Assembly (NCBI GenBank): GCA_042095375.1 | Contig: JBELBJ010000008.1 | Location: forward strand, 1 to 43,188 | Source: GCA-2715645 sp042095375 | GTDB taxonomy: Bacteria > Bacteroidota > Bacteroidia > Cytophagales > MED-G16 | DNA length: 43,188 nucleotides | Direction: 5' to 3' | Shown here: one piece after another, positions 36,198 to 43,188 of the stretch | Numbering within the stretch: position 1 is the stretch's first letter | How the letters are laid out: the number at the start of each line of letters is the position of its first letter | Made by a program: the position numbers and the translations under genes | The notes under the pieces: model-generated | The model's database searches: none | The model's input: only the letters and a program-made list of their open reading frames with translations | What the model was told of the DNA's origin: nothing

Positions 36198-39164
36198 CTT
36201 ATTCTTCAATATATTAAATTTTAATTTTAACTCTTTTAATCTATTTAATGCATCCATCCCAGGTTTTTGATCAGCTCTACTTAACATCGACTGAAGATAT
36301 CTTATTTGATCAATCATCATTGGCCGCATGTAAGTACCTTCCTTTGTATTAAGTTCTTTAGCAATAGATAGATACTTTTTATTTTTTGGCTTCTTCTCTA
36401 TCATTTTAGAAACCTTATCCTCAAAAAGTCTAACATCAGACATAAAATCTCTTATTTCAAGTAAAATCTTTTCCTGTTCCTCATAAACTTCAGCCGTTAC
36501 ATCTTTAATTCTTGGATCAGAAATAATTTCAAAATTTTCAGTATACGAACTACCATCTATAGTTAATATGACTTTATATTGACCTGGTTTAGCCATTGGA
36601 CCATTTCTATATGAAAATCTTGAATTTTTATTCCATGACCCCCTGTGTCTCATGTCCCACTTAAACCTATTCACTCCTATCATATTAGATATATTACTAT
36701 TTGAAATGAAGGTAAATTCATTTGATGACATCTCATAATTCTCAATATTCTGATTTTTATCAATAGACTTATATGAATTAATTAAATTATTTTCATTGTC
36801 CATAATCATAATTAAAATATCCCCTACTGACTCTTTTGTTATTTTATAATCAATATCAACATAAGTTCTGGGATAACTAACATGATTACTATTTGATGGG
36901 CGATTTCTATATCTTATAGTATTTGTAATAGGATATAAAACCTCATTATCATTAAAACTGAAGTTCCTTAAATAATCAATATTATCCATTATCCAAAATG
37001 ATCTTCCCATTGTAGATAATACAATATCATTTCTGTGAATTTTAATATCAGTTATTGGTGTTACTGGTAAATTTTGTTGGAATGACTGCCAGCTATTTCC
37101 ATCATCAAATGAAATAAACATTCCAAATTCTGTGCCTGCAAAAAGTAGTCCTTCTCTTTTAGGGTCTTCTCTAAGAACCCTTACAGGATAGTCAGCTGGA
37201 ATTCCTTCTGTTATAAGATCCCAAGAATTCCCATTATCGTAGCTTCTGTATATATAAGGTCTCCAATCACCTAATTGATACCTAAGAATAGTAACAAATG
37301 CCTTAGACGGGTTATGTGATGAAGGTTCAACAGAATCAACTCTACCTCCTTTTATATTTTTATTAGGAGTAACATCTTTCCAATTTTTTCCCGCATCAGT
37401 TGTTACATGTACAGGTCCATCATTGGCACCAATCCAAATCAACCCTTTTTTTAATGGTGATTCTCTAACTGAATAAATGGTACTGTAAAACTCCTCGCCC
37501 GTTATATCTCTAGTTATGGGTGATCCAGAAATAACTTGTTTGTCTGACTCAAATGCTGTAAGATCAGGAGATATAGTCTCCCATGTAACTCCATCATCAT
37601 TTGTAACATGAAGAAACTGTGATGCATGATAAATAACATCTGGGTTATGTGGAGATATATGTATTGGTGAGACTCTCTGAAATCTATATTTAAGATCCTC
37701 TGGATTATGTCCATACATGTTAGATGCACCTACATAATATTGTTTTTCTTGCCCAGTTATTTTATTGTAAACACCAAACCTACCTTTACAGTTTGAGTAG
37801 ACAATATTTGGATTTCCAGGTTTTGGAACCGCAGGTCCTGTCTCACACCCACCTGTATTTGTAATATATGCATTTGGTCCAGCCTGAAGCCCATATGGAG
37901 GTAAGCTAGGTACAGATACTGTTGAATAATTATCTTGCTGACCACCATATAGCCAATATGGATACTGATCATCAACCTCTACTTGATATATCTCTGCAGT
38001 AGGTTGATTAAACTGAGTAGTCCATGTCTTTCCAGAATTAAAGGTAATATTAGCACCTCCATCATTTGACTGAATCCATACTGATGTATCATTTGGATTA
38101 ATCCAAATATCATGATTATCACCATGAGGTGTAGAATAAGACTTCCATTTCTTTCCAGCATCTTTAGAAATCATAAATCTATTAGCACTGGAATATAAAA
38201 TATCAGAATTTAGTGGGTTTGATTCTACATTCAAATAGTAGAAAGGTCTATTAACCAGCTCTTCCCTATTATTCATATGTTCAAATGATTTACCTCTATC
38301 TTCAGATTTATATAAACCACCCTTATCTTCAGATGCTTCAACCATTACAAATAACCTATCAGGATTCGATTTAGATACAGCAAAATCAATTTTTCCTATA
38401 TACTTGCTATCAAAACCCAAATCAATTTTATTCCAAGTCTTACCAGCATCAACTGATTTATAAGCTCCTCCATTGGTTGAACCACTAATGATTGTCCATG
38501 GTTTTCTCTCGGCTCTCCATGAGGCAGCATATAAAGTATTTGGGTCATCTGGAGCAAATTCTAGATCTACAATTCCAATAGAATCTGATAAATAAAGTAT
38601 TTTATCCCATGATTTACCTCCATCAGTACTTTTATATAGTCCTCTCTCTTTATTATTCTTAAATGGTTGACCTATGGCAGCCACATATATTGTATTTGAA
38701 TCATCTGGATGTATTTCTACTGCACCAATTTGACCAACATTTTCCAGTCCTATATGATCCCATGTTTTACCTGCATCTTCTGATTTATAAATTCCTTTTC
38801 CAACAATAATATTTGATCTTAAACCATCTGAACCTGTTCCTACATAAACTATGTTTGGATCTTTTTGATATATATTAATAGCACCAATTGAAGGTGACTT
38901 AAAATATCCATCTGAAACATTATGCCAATTATTTCCAAAATCTGATGTTTTCCATACTCCACCACCAGTTGTACCCATATAAAAGACATTTTTTTGAGAT
39001 TCTACACCATGTACTGTAGTTACTCTACCCCCTCTTGTTGGTCCTACATTTCTATATTTTAAATTTTTAATAATATCTTTAAGATTATTATCAGGTTTTA
39101 TTAAGGAAGCATCAGAATCAAATGATATAAAGAAAATTAGAATGAGTTTTAATAAGTTTTTCAT
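36189..39164 (-). CDS. Secreted BNR/VPS10-type beta-propeller protein
   Basis: A 991-residue exported protein with a signal peptide (about 1-19). Most of it (about 35-760) is made of BNR/Asp-box and sortilin-like propeller repeats (KSEDAGKTWDHIG, KSTDGGKSWDKIL, KSVDAGKTWNKID, KSEDRGKSFEHM, VTTDAGKNWKDV, RSYDNGNSWDLI). The C-terminal part adds a beta domain and a helical end. Often annotated as glycosyl hydrolase, but no catalytic residues can be assigned. Ubiquitous in marine Bacteroidetes. Last gene of the minus-strand operon, 1 nt below the OCD-like gene. Confidence 0.85.
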   Translation of the reverse strand: MKNLLKLILIFFISFDSDASLIKPDNNLKDIIKNLKYRNVGPTRGGRVTTVHGVESQKNVFYMGTTGGGVWKTSDFGNNWHNVSDGYFKSPSIGAINIYQKDPNIVYVGTGSDGLRSNIIVGKGIYKSEDAGKTWDHIGLENVGQIGAVEIHPDDSNTIYVAAIGQPFKNNKERGLYKSTDGGKSWDKILYLSDSIGIVDLEFAPDDPNTLYAASWRAERKPWTIISGSTNGGAYKSVDAGKTWNKIDLGFDSKYIGKIDFAVSKSNPDRLFVMVEASEDKGGLYKSEDRGKSFEHMNNREELVNRPFYYLNVESNPLNSDILYSSANRFMISKDAGKKWKSYSTPHGDNHDIWINPNDTSVWIQSNDGGANITFNSGKTWTTQFNQPTAEIYQVEVDDQYPYWLYGGQQDNYSTVSVPSLPPYGLQAGPNAYITNTGGCETGPAVPKPGNPNIVYSNCKGRFGVYNKITGQEKQYYVGASNMYGHNPEDLKYRFQRVSPIHISPHNPDVIYHASQFLHVTNDDGVTWETISPDLTAFESDKQVISGSPITRDITGEEFYSTIYSVRESPLKKGLIWIGANDGPVHVTTDAGKNWKDVTPNKNIKGGRVDSVEPSSHNPSKAFVTILRYQLGDWRPYIYRSYDNGNSWDLITEGIPADYPVRVLREDPKREGLLFAGTEFGMFISFDDGNSWQSFQQNLPVTPITDIKIHRNDIVLSTMGRSFWIMDNIDYLRNFSFNDNEVLYPITNTIRYRNRPSNSNHVSYPRTYVDIDYKITKESVGDILIMIMDNENNLINSYKSIDKNQNIENYEMSSNEFTFISNSNISNMIGVNRFKWDMRHRGSWNKNSRFSYRNGPMAKPGQYKVILTIDGSSYTENFEIISDPRIKDVTAEVYEEQEKILLEIRDFMSDVRLFEDKVSKMIEKKPKNKKYLSIAKELNTKEGTYMRPMMIDQIRYLQSMLSRADQKPGMDALNRLKELKLKFNILKNKLG

Positions 39165-39165
39165 A

Positions 39166-40119
39166 CTATTTAATTAATTGTTCATAAACTGCGTTTGTGA
39201 TCATAATATCTTGTACTGCTACTCCAGTTAAGTCAGCAACTGTAATTTCATTATTATTTTTTCTTAATTTTTCACCAGAATCAATAATCGAACCTATTTC
39301 GATTAGATCTTCTTTTTTTATAAGATTTCTATCAAGAGCATTTTTAGTTTCACCTCTTTCTAAGCATTGTGGTATACTATCAACTATTACAGTATCCGCT
39401 ATATTTAAAATTCTTGGATCTAATTCCCTTTTATCTGGTGTATCAGAACCCATAGCTGTAATATGCGTCCCTTCCTTAATATCATCTTTATAAATAAGTG
39501 ATTCATTAGCATTGGTTGTTGTAACAATTAAATTTGAGTTTTTACATAACTCTTTTGAATCACTTACAATATTGATATTAAAACCATGAGACTTCATGAC
39601 TTCAATATACTTAGAAATTTTTTCTTTATTTCTTCCTAGAATAAAGACTTCTCTACAATCTGTAACTAACTTCAAGTACTCTAATTGCATCCTAGCTTGT
39701 ATTCCAGTGCCAACAATACCTATCCCATCTATTTGTTTTGAAGCTAAATATTTAGCACAAATAGCTCCAGCAATAGCTGTTCTAACATTAGTTAAATAAC
39801 CTTCATCATGCAAAACACACTTTAAATAACCCGTTTTACTATCAAACATTACCATAACTCCATGACTTGATGATAAACCAACTTTATCATTCTCAGAAAA
39901 TCCTGAAGCAATTTTAACAACATAATTATCTTCATTTTTTATATAACCATACTTGATATGAACATCTCCTGGTGGCTGATCAAATAATAACTCACCTACA
40001 GGAGGAACAACTGAATTTCCTCTAGAGTATTCTACAAAACCTTTCTCAATTGATTCTAATAAATCAATATTTTTAAGAGTTTTTAATATTTGTTCTTTTG
40101 TATAAAATTTAGAATTCAT
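39166..40119 (-). CDS. Ornithine cyclodeaminase / mu-crystallin-like protein
   Basis: A 317-residue NAD(P)-dependent protein of the OCD/mu-crystallin family. Lys69 in YVVKIASGF and the NVRTAIAG block (111-118) match the substrate site, GIVGTGIQARMQ (135-145) the dinucleotide fold, and GSDTPDKRELDP contains the family Asp region. Members include ornithine cyclodeaminase, alanine dehydrogenase, ketimine reductase and iminosuccinate reductase (BhcD). It overlaps the PLP dehydratase gene by 4 nt, as in EutB/EutC-type pairs, so the two likely act in sequence. Substrate not proven. Confidence 0.85.
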   Translation of the reverse strand: MNSKFYTKEQILKTLKNIDLLESIEKGFVEYSRGNSVVPPVGELLFDQPPGDVHIKYGYIKNEDNYVVKIASGFSENDKVGLSSSHGVMVMFDSKTGYLKCVLHDEGYLTNVRTAIAGAICAKYLASKQIDGIGIVGTGIQARMQLEYLKLVTDCREVFILGRNKEKISKYIEVMKSHGFNINIVSDSKELCKNSNLIVTTTNANESLIYKDDIKEGTHITAMGSDTPDKRELDPRILNIADTVIVDSIPQCLERGETKNALDRNLIKKEDLIEIGSIIDSGEKLRKNNNEITVADLTGVAVQDIMITNAVYEQLIK

Positions 40120-41060
40120 AATATCTTATTTAATGTATCTGAGCCAATATTTCCTCCACAAATTATAATTGCAACATTTTTATCTTCTAAGTATATCTTC
40201 ATCTTTATAGCTGATGCTATAGCTACTGCTGCAGATCCCTCTATAAGCATTTTGTCTAAATACATTGAATTTTTAATTTGTAATGCTATCTCTTCTTCAG
40301 AAACAAGACAGTAATCGTCAATTAATTCTTTACACATATTAAAAGTAATTGATCCTTCCTCAACACCTCCAGCAGAGCCATCCGAGAGAGTATCTTTTGA
40401 TTCAGTATTAACTATTTTACCTTCTTTTATAGAATTTATCATAATTGATGAATTAGAGGGTGAGCAACCAATAACTTTAATATTAGGATTAATAGATTTC
40501 ATATAATTTGAAACTCCAGAAATTAAACCACCGCCACCTACCGTTATAAAAACAATATCAATTTGGCTGTTTTCTTCTAATATCTCTACCCCAATTGTTC
40601 CTTGTCCAGAAATAATATTATAATCATTATAGGGAGAAACAAATGTAAAATTATTTTCTTTAGATAAACGAATAGCTTCATTTTCAGCATCAAGACAATC
40701 ATCTCCAAATTTTACCAATTTAGAGCCATATGATTCAATTTTTTTTACTTTTGATTTTTTTACATTTTTTGGAACATATATAGTTCCTGTCATCTTTTTT
40801 TGTGATAATGCATATGAAACTGCAGCACCATGATTTCCAGAAGATGCAGCTACTACTTCTTCTGTCTCTATAATATTCAATATTTTATTTAAAGCTCCTC
40901 TAGCTTTAAATGAACCTGTTTTTTGGAGGTTTTCTAATTTTAAAAAAATATTTGAATTAGTTTCTTTTGATAATCTTTCTGAATACTTTAATGGTGTCTT
41001 TACTATATAATTTTTAATATTATTTAGTGATTTTTTTGATGAAGGAATTTCAAAACTCAT
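40116..41060 (-). CDS. PLP-dependent threonine/serine dehydratase family protein
   Basis: A 314-residue fold-type II PLP enzyme without the ACT regulatory domain, so catabolic rather than IlvA-like. Schiff-base Lys52 in TGSFKARGA, phosphate-substrate loop SSGNHGA (73-79), and the glycine loop VGGGGLISG in the second half. Relatives are threonine dehydratase, serine racemase, EutB and beta-hydroxyaspartate dehydratase (BhcB). Four-nt overlap with the OCD-like gene and 2-nt spacing to the desaturase upstream. The pairing suggests a hydroxy-amino acid substrate giving an imine that the OCD partner reduces (inference). Confidence 0.85.
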   Translation of the reverse strand: MSFEIPSSKKSLNNIKNYIVKTPLKYSERLSKETNSNIFLKLENLQKTGSFKARGALNKILNIIETEEVVAASSGNHGAAVSYALSQKKMTGTIYVPKNVKKSKVKKIESYGSKLVKFGDDCLDAENEAIRLSKENNFTFVSPYNDYNIISGQGTIGVEILEENSQIDIVFITVGGGGLISGVSNYMKSINPNIKVIGCSPSNSSIMINSIKEGKIVNTESKDTLSDGSAGGVEEGSITFNMCKELIDDYCLVSEEEIALQIKNSMYLDKMLIEGSAAVAIASAIKMKIYLEDKNVAIIICGGNIGSDTLNKIL

Positions 41061-41062
41061 AT

Positions 41063-41899
41063 CTATGAAAACTTTGATTGATTTGTTTTCTTTATCTTTT
41101 TAAATGGAATTAATAACAAATCAGAAAACGAATCAATTTTCTTATCATTTATGTGAGTATCGATACCATAAACTATAGACTTAGAATCGTCCACATAAGA
41201 ATAAGTCCCAAAAAGTCTATCCCATATAGAAAAAATATTACCATAATTTGTATCAGTTAATGGGAGTTTAAAGTGGTGATGTACTTTGTGCATATTAGGA
41301 GTAACTAATATATACGAAATAACTCTGTCAAAATTTTTAGGCAAACTAATATTTGCATGTGTAATATGAGCAAATAATACTGATATACTCTGATATAGCA
41401 TAACTATTCCTATAGAGGCTCCAGAGACATAAACAGCAAGAATTGTAAACAAAATCCTAAATACTGTTTCTCCGGGATGATGTCTAAGGCCTGTTGTAAC
41501 ATCAACATTTTTATCGCTATGATGAACTACATGGAATTTCCACATCCATGGAACTTTATGTTCAATAAAATGAACTAAATATGCTCCAATTAGATCAAGA
41601 ATCAATAAAGAAATTATTACTTCAAAAACTAAAGGAAAATCAAATAAATGAATAACTCCAAACTGATTTTCGTTAACTATTTCTGTGGATTTAAGTAATA
41701 AAAAAGCGAAGCCAAAACCAATAATTGCAGTAGTTGTAGTAAATAATAGATTCAAAAAAGCATGAATACCTTTCTTATATTTAAATAAGTAAAGAGGAAT
41801 GATTCCCTCTAAAATCCAGAATAGGACAATTCCACCAAGTAAAATACCTGTTCTAAAGATTAATGGAACATTGGCAAAAAAATCTATTATTTGACTCAT
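41063..41899 (-). CDS. Sterol desaturase / fatty acid hydroxylase family membrane protein
   Basis: A 278-residue di-iron membrane enzyme of the fatty acid hydroxylase superfamily. His boxes: HFIEH, HVVHHS and HMHKVHHH-type (NMHKVHHHF), plus LRHHPGE. Four to five hydrophobic helices span about 14-34, 44-68, 86-110 and 150-175. Members hydroxylate or desaturate lipids such as sterols, ceramides or carotenoids. The physiological lipid here is unknown. Four-nt overlap with the aminotransferase gene upstream. Confidence 0.88.
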   Translation of the reverse strand: MSQIIDFFANVPLIFRTGILLGGIVLFWILEGIIPLYLFKYKKGIHAFLNLLFTTTTAIIGFGFAFLLLKSTEIVNENQFGVIHLFDFPLVFEVIISLLILDLIGAYLVHFIEHKVPWMWKFHVVHHSDKNVDVTTGLRHHPGETVFRILFTILAVYVSGASIGIVMLYQSISVLFAHITHANISLPKNFDRVISYILVTPNMHKVHHHFKLPLTDTNYGNIFSIWDRLFGTYSYVDDSKSIVYGIDTHINDKKIDSFSDLLLIPFKKIKKTNQSKFS

Positions 41900-43185
41900 G
41901 ATAAAGACTTAATTACATTAAAGGTTCTATCTATTTCTTTTTTTTGATTATATATGTGAACAGAATGCCTCATTAACTCTTTTCCAACTGATCGAGGTTG
42001 GAGTCTCTCTTTATCCCATAGTATCTTTTGCAATTCAGGACCAGTCATTCCTTCAACTTTATATGTAGTTAAACCAGCACATAAATCTTCATTATGAGAA
42101 GATACTATTTCTACATTTCTTAACTCCTTTAAACCATCTCTTAGGTACTTACCTAATTCTTTAACTCTTCCAAACCACCTATCTTTACCTATCATATTAA
42201 AAAAATCAATAGAAGCATCTAAACCAATCCTTAAAGATGGGTTTCCTGTTCCAGATTGTTGAAGACTAAATCCTTTATCTTCTTTATTATCCCAATTATA
42301 ACTCGAAAGTGTTGGCCAAATATTTGATGATATGGACTCATCCAAATAAAGAATACCATTTCCTGGTGGTGATAAAAGCCATTTATGAAGACTTGAATAG
42401 TAAGCATCACAGTTTAATTCTTTTAAGTCAACATTTATTTGACCTACCGCTTGCGCACCATCTATAATAGTAAAAATATCTCTTGATTTAGCAAAATCAC
42501 ATATTTCCTTCACTGGCATTACAGTACCATAAACGGAAATAATATGTGGGATAGCAATGACTTTTGTCTTTTTAGTAACTTGGTTAAGAATTGATTTAAT
42601 TATCTGTTCTTTATCATTAGCCGGAACTGGCATTTTTGCTTCTTTGTAAACGACACCTTTTCTCTTAGCTAACTGCCTCCATGCAGCAAATCCACCACCA
42701 TGTTCTTGATCTGTATTTATAACTTCATCACCTTTCTTAAAATCAAGACCATGTGCAACAAAATTCATGCCAAAAGTTGCATTTTGAATAAGAGATAATT
42801 CTTCAAAATTACAATTTAAAAGTTTTCCAAGCTTTTTTCTTATTGAAACATATGGATCATATCCTGATAATAAGTTAGGACCTTCTCCTTTATAGTCAGT
42901 TTTTGCACCATTAATTGCATTATTTCTCATATCAGAAATGACTTTATTTAAAACATAATTTGACTGAACACCTAATGTCCCATTATTGAAATATGTATCA
43001 TTTTTATCAGTAGGAAACATATTTCGAACCTCAGACCAGAACTCATTTTTATTAACATTTGAAAGGTGCTGTTTAATTTTTTTAAGTGATGTAAATGTTT
43101 CACTTTTAGATATAAGAGCTACTGAAGGTATTGTTGAAAGACCTAGTAATGATTTTTTTAAAAAATTTCTTCTGGATTTTGTCAT
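41896..43185 (-). CDS. Tat-exported class V aminotransferase-fold enzyme
   Basis: A 429-residue PLP enzyme (isopenicillin-N-epimerase / cysteine-desulfurase-like fold). The Tat motif SRRNFLKK (4-11) is followed by a hydrophobic stretch to about 25, so it should act outside the cytoplasm with its cofactor loaded beforehand. PLP contacts: Asp242 in IDGAQAVG and Lys268 in SSLHKW. Reaction unknown. An in-frame TAA directly precedes the ATG, so the start is secure. First gene of the operon within the window; its promoter lies outside. Confidence 0.85.
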   Translation of the reverse strand: MTKSRRNFLKKSLLGLSTIPSVALISKSETFTSLKKIKQHLSNVNKNEFWSEVRNMFPTDKNDTYFNNGTLGVQSNYVLNKVISDMRNNAINGAKTDYKGEGPNLLSGYDPYVSIRKKLGKLLNCNFEELSLIQNATFGMNFVAHGLDFKKGDEVINTDQEHGGGFAAWRQLAKRKGVVYKEAKMPVPANDKEQIIKSILNQVTKKTKVIAIPHIISVYGTVMPVKEICDFAKSRDIFTIIDGAQAVGQINVDLKELNCDAYYSSLHKWLLSPPGNGILYLDESISSNIWPTLSSYNWDNKEDKGFSLQQSGTGNPSLRIGLDASIDFFNMIGKDRWFGRVKELGKYLRDGLKELRNVEIVSSHNEDLCAGLTTYKVEGMTGPELQKILWDKERLQPRSVGKELMRHSVHIYNQKKEIDRTFNVIKSLS

Positions 43186-43188
43186 TTA

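Noticed and set aside
36189..39164. Calling the BNR protein a glycoside hydrolase.
   Set aside because: The Asp-box repeats are structural and no catalytic acid pair can be identified.
39166..43185. Complete beta-hydroxyaspartate cycle (BhcABCD).
   Set aside because: The dehydratase and OCD-like genes fit BhcB and BhcD, but the aminotransferase-fold enzyme is Tat-exported and there is no aldolase gene, so the cycle cannot be claimed.
1..43188. CRISPR arrays, IS elements, tRNA or rRNA genes.
   Set aside because: No regularly spaced repeats, transposase motifs or tRNA-like cloverleaf sequences were seen on either strand by eye.

Overview
The window is very AT-rich and reads as a chromosome segment of a marine-type Flavobacteriia/Bacteroidetes organism. 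The evidence is the family content (LVIVD-repeat and BNR-repeat secreted proteins, a TonB-plug-like lipoprotein, a Cys-type sulfatase, many short SPII lipoproteins), A-rich start contexts without Shine-Dalgarno boxes, and promoters of the Bacteroidetes -33/-7 type (TTTG-N19-TAnnTTTG). I saw no rRNA, tRNA, IS element, prophage or CRISPR array.

Layout. 1-9.8 kb: mostly plus-strand, singly promoted genes (DUF1295 membrane protein, Tat-type SGNH hydrolase, CIA30-like protein, PhyH dioxygenase, D-aminoacylase-like amidohydrolase, sulfatase, secreted SPRY protein), with a train of tiny membrane proteins at 2.3-3.0 kb and a candidate two-hairpin small RNA on the minus strand at about 9.0 kb. 9.9-15.3 kb: small proteins, DUF2834, pirin, MarC, a serine hydrolase and a coupled NAD(P)-binding protein. 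15.4-24.1 kb: lipoprotein-rich region with four NTF2/SnoaL-like lipoproteins, a minus-strand operon (DoxX, ABM-like lipoprotein, an LVIVD protein split into two lipoproteins, outer-membrane barrel), an unusual QueE, an S1/P1 nuclease-SOUL operon and an isolated lipoprotein with its own terminator. 24.2-29 kb: plug-domain lipoprotein, DUF411, HflX, alpha/beta hydrolase, MORN lipoprotein and several tiny membrane proteins. 29-36.2 kb: oxidative pentose phosphate genes (gnd divergent from zwf-pgl) running into an Nramp-like carrier and pxpABC (5-oxoprolinase). 36.2-43.2 kb: a tight minus-strand operon of Tat-exported aminotransferase, sterol-desaturase-like protein, PLP dehydratase, ornithine-cyclodeaminase-like protein and a large BNR-repeat protein.

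How the genes work together. zwf, pgl and gnd make NADPH and pentose phosphate. PxpABC hydrolyses 5-oxoproline to glutamate. The Nramp-fold protein encoded between these modules lacks the usual metal ligands and could be the 5-oxoproline importer (inference). The dehydratase/OCD-like pair suggests degradation of a hydroxy- or imino-amino acid.

Most notable: a recurring promoter whose -7 box ends exactly 4 nt before the start codon (TAGNTTNN-N4-ATG). This implies leaderless mRNAs for at least seven genes, including small genes of 43, 45 and 51 codons, and for a six-codon mini-ORF that overlaps the next gene by TAATG. Other leads are the roughly 64-nt small RNA, the ligand-less Nramp carrier, the LVIVD gene fission, a CIA30 gene whose lipoprotein leader has no standard start codon, and a large hairpin with alternative pairing at 10.6 kb.
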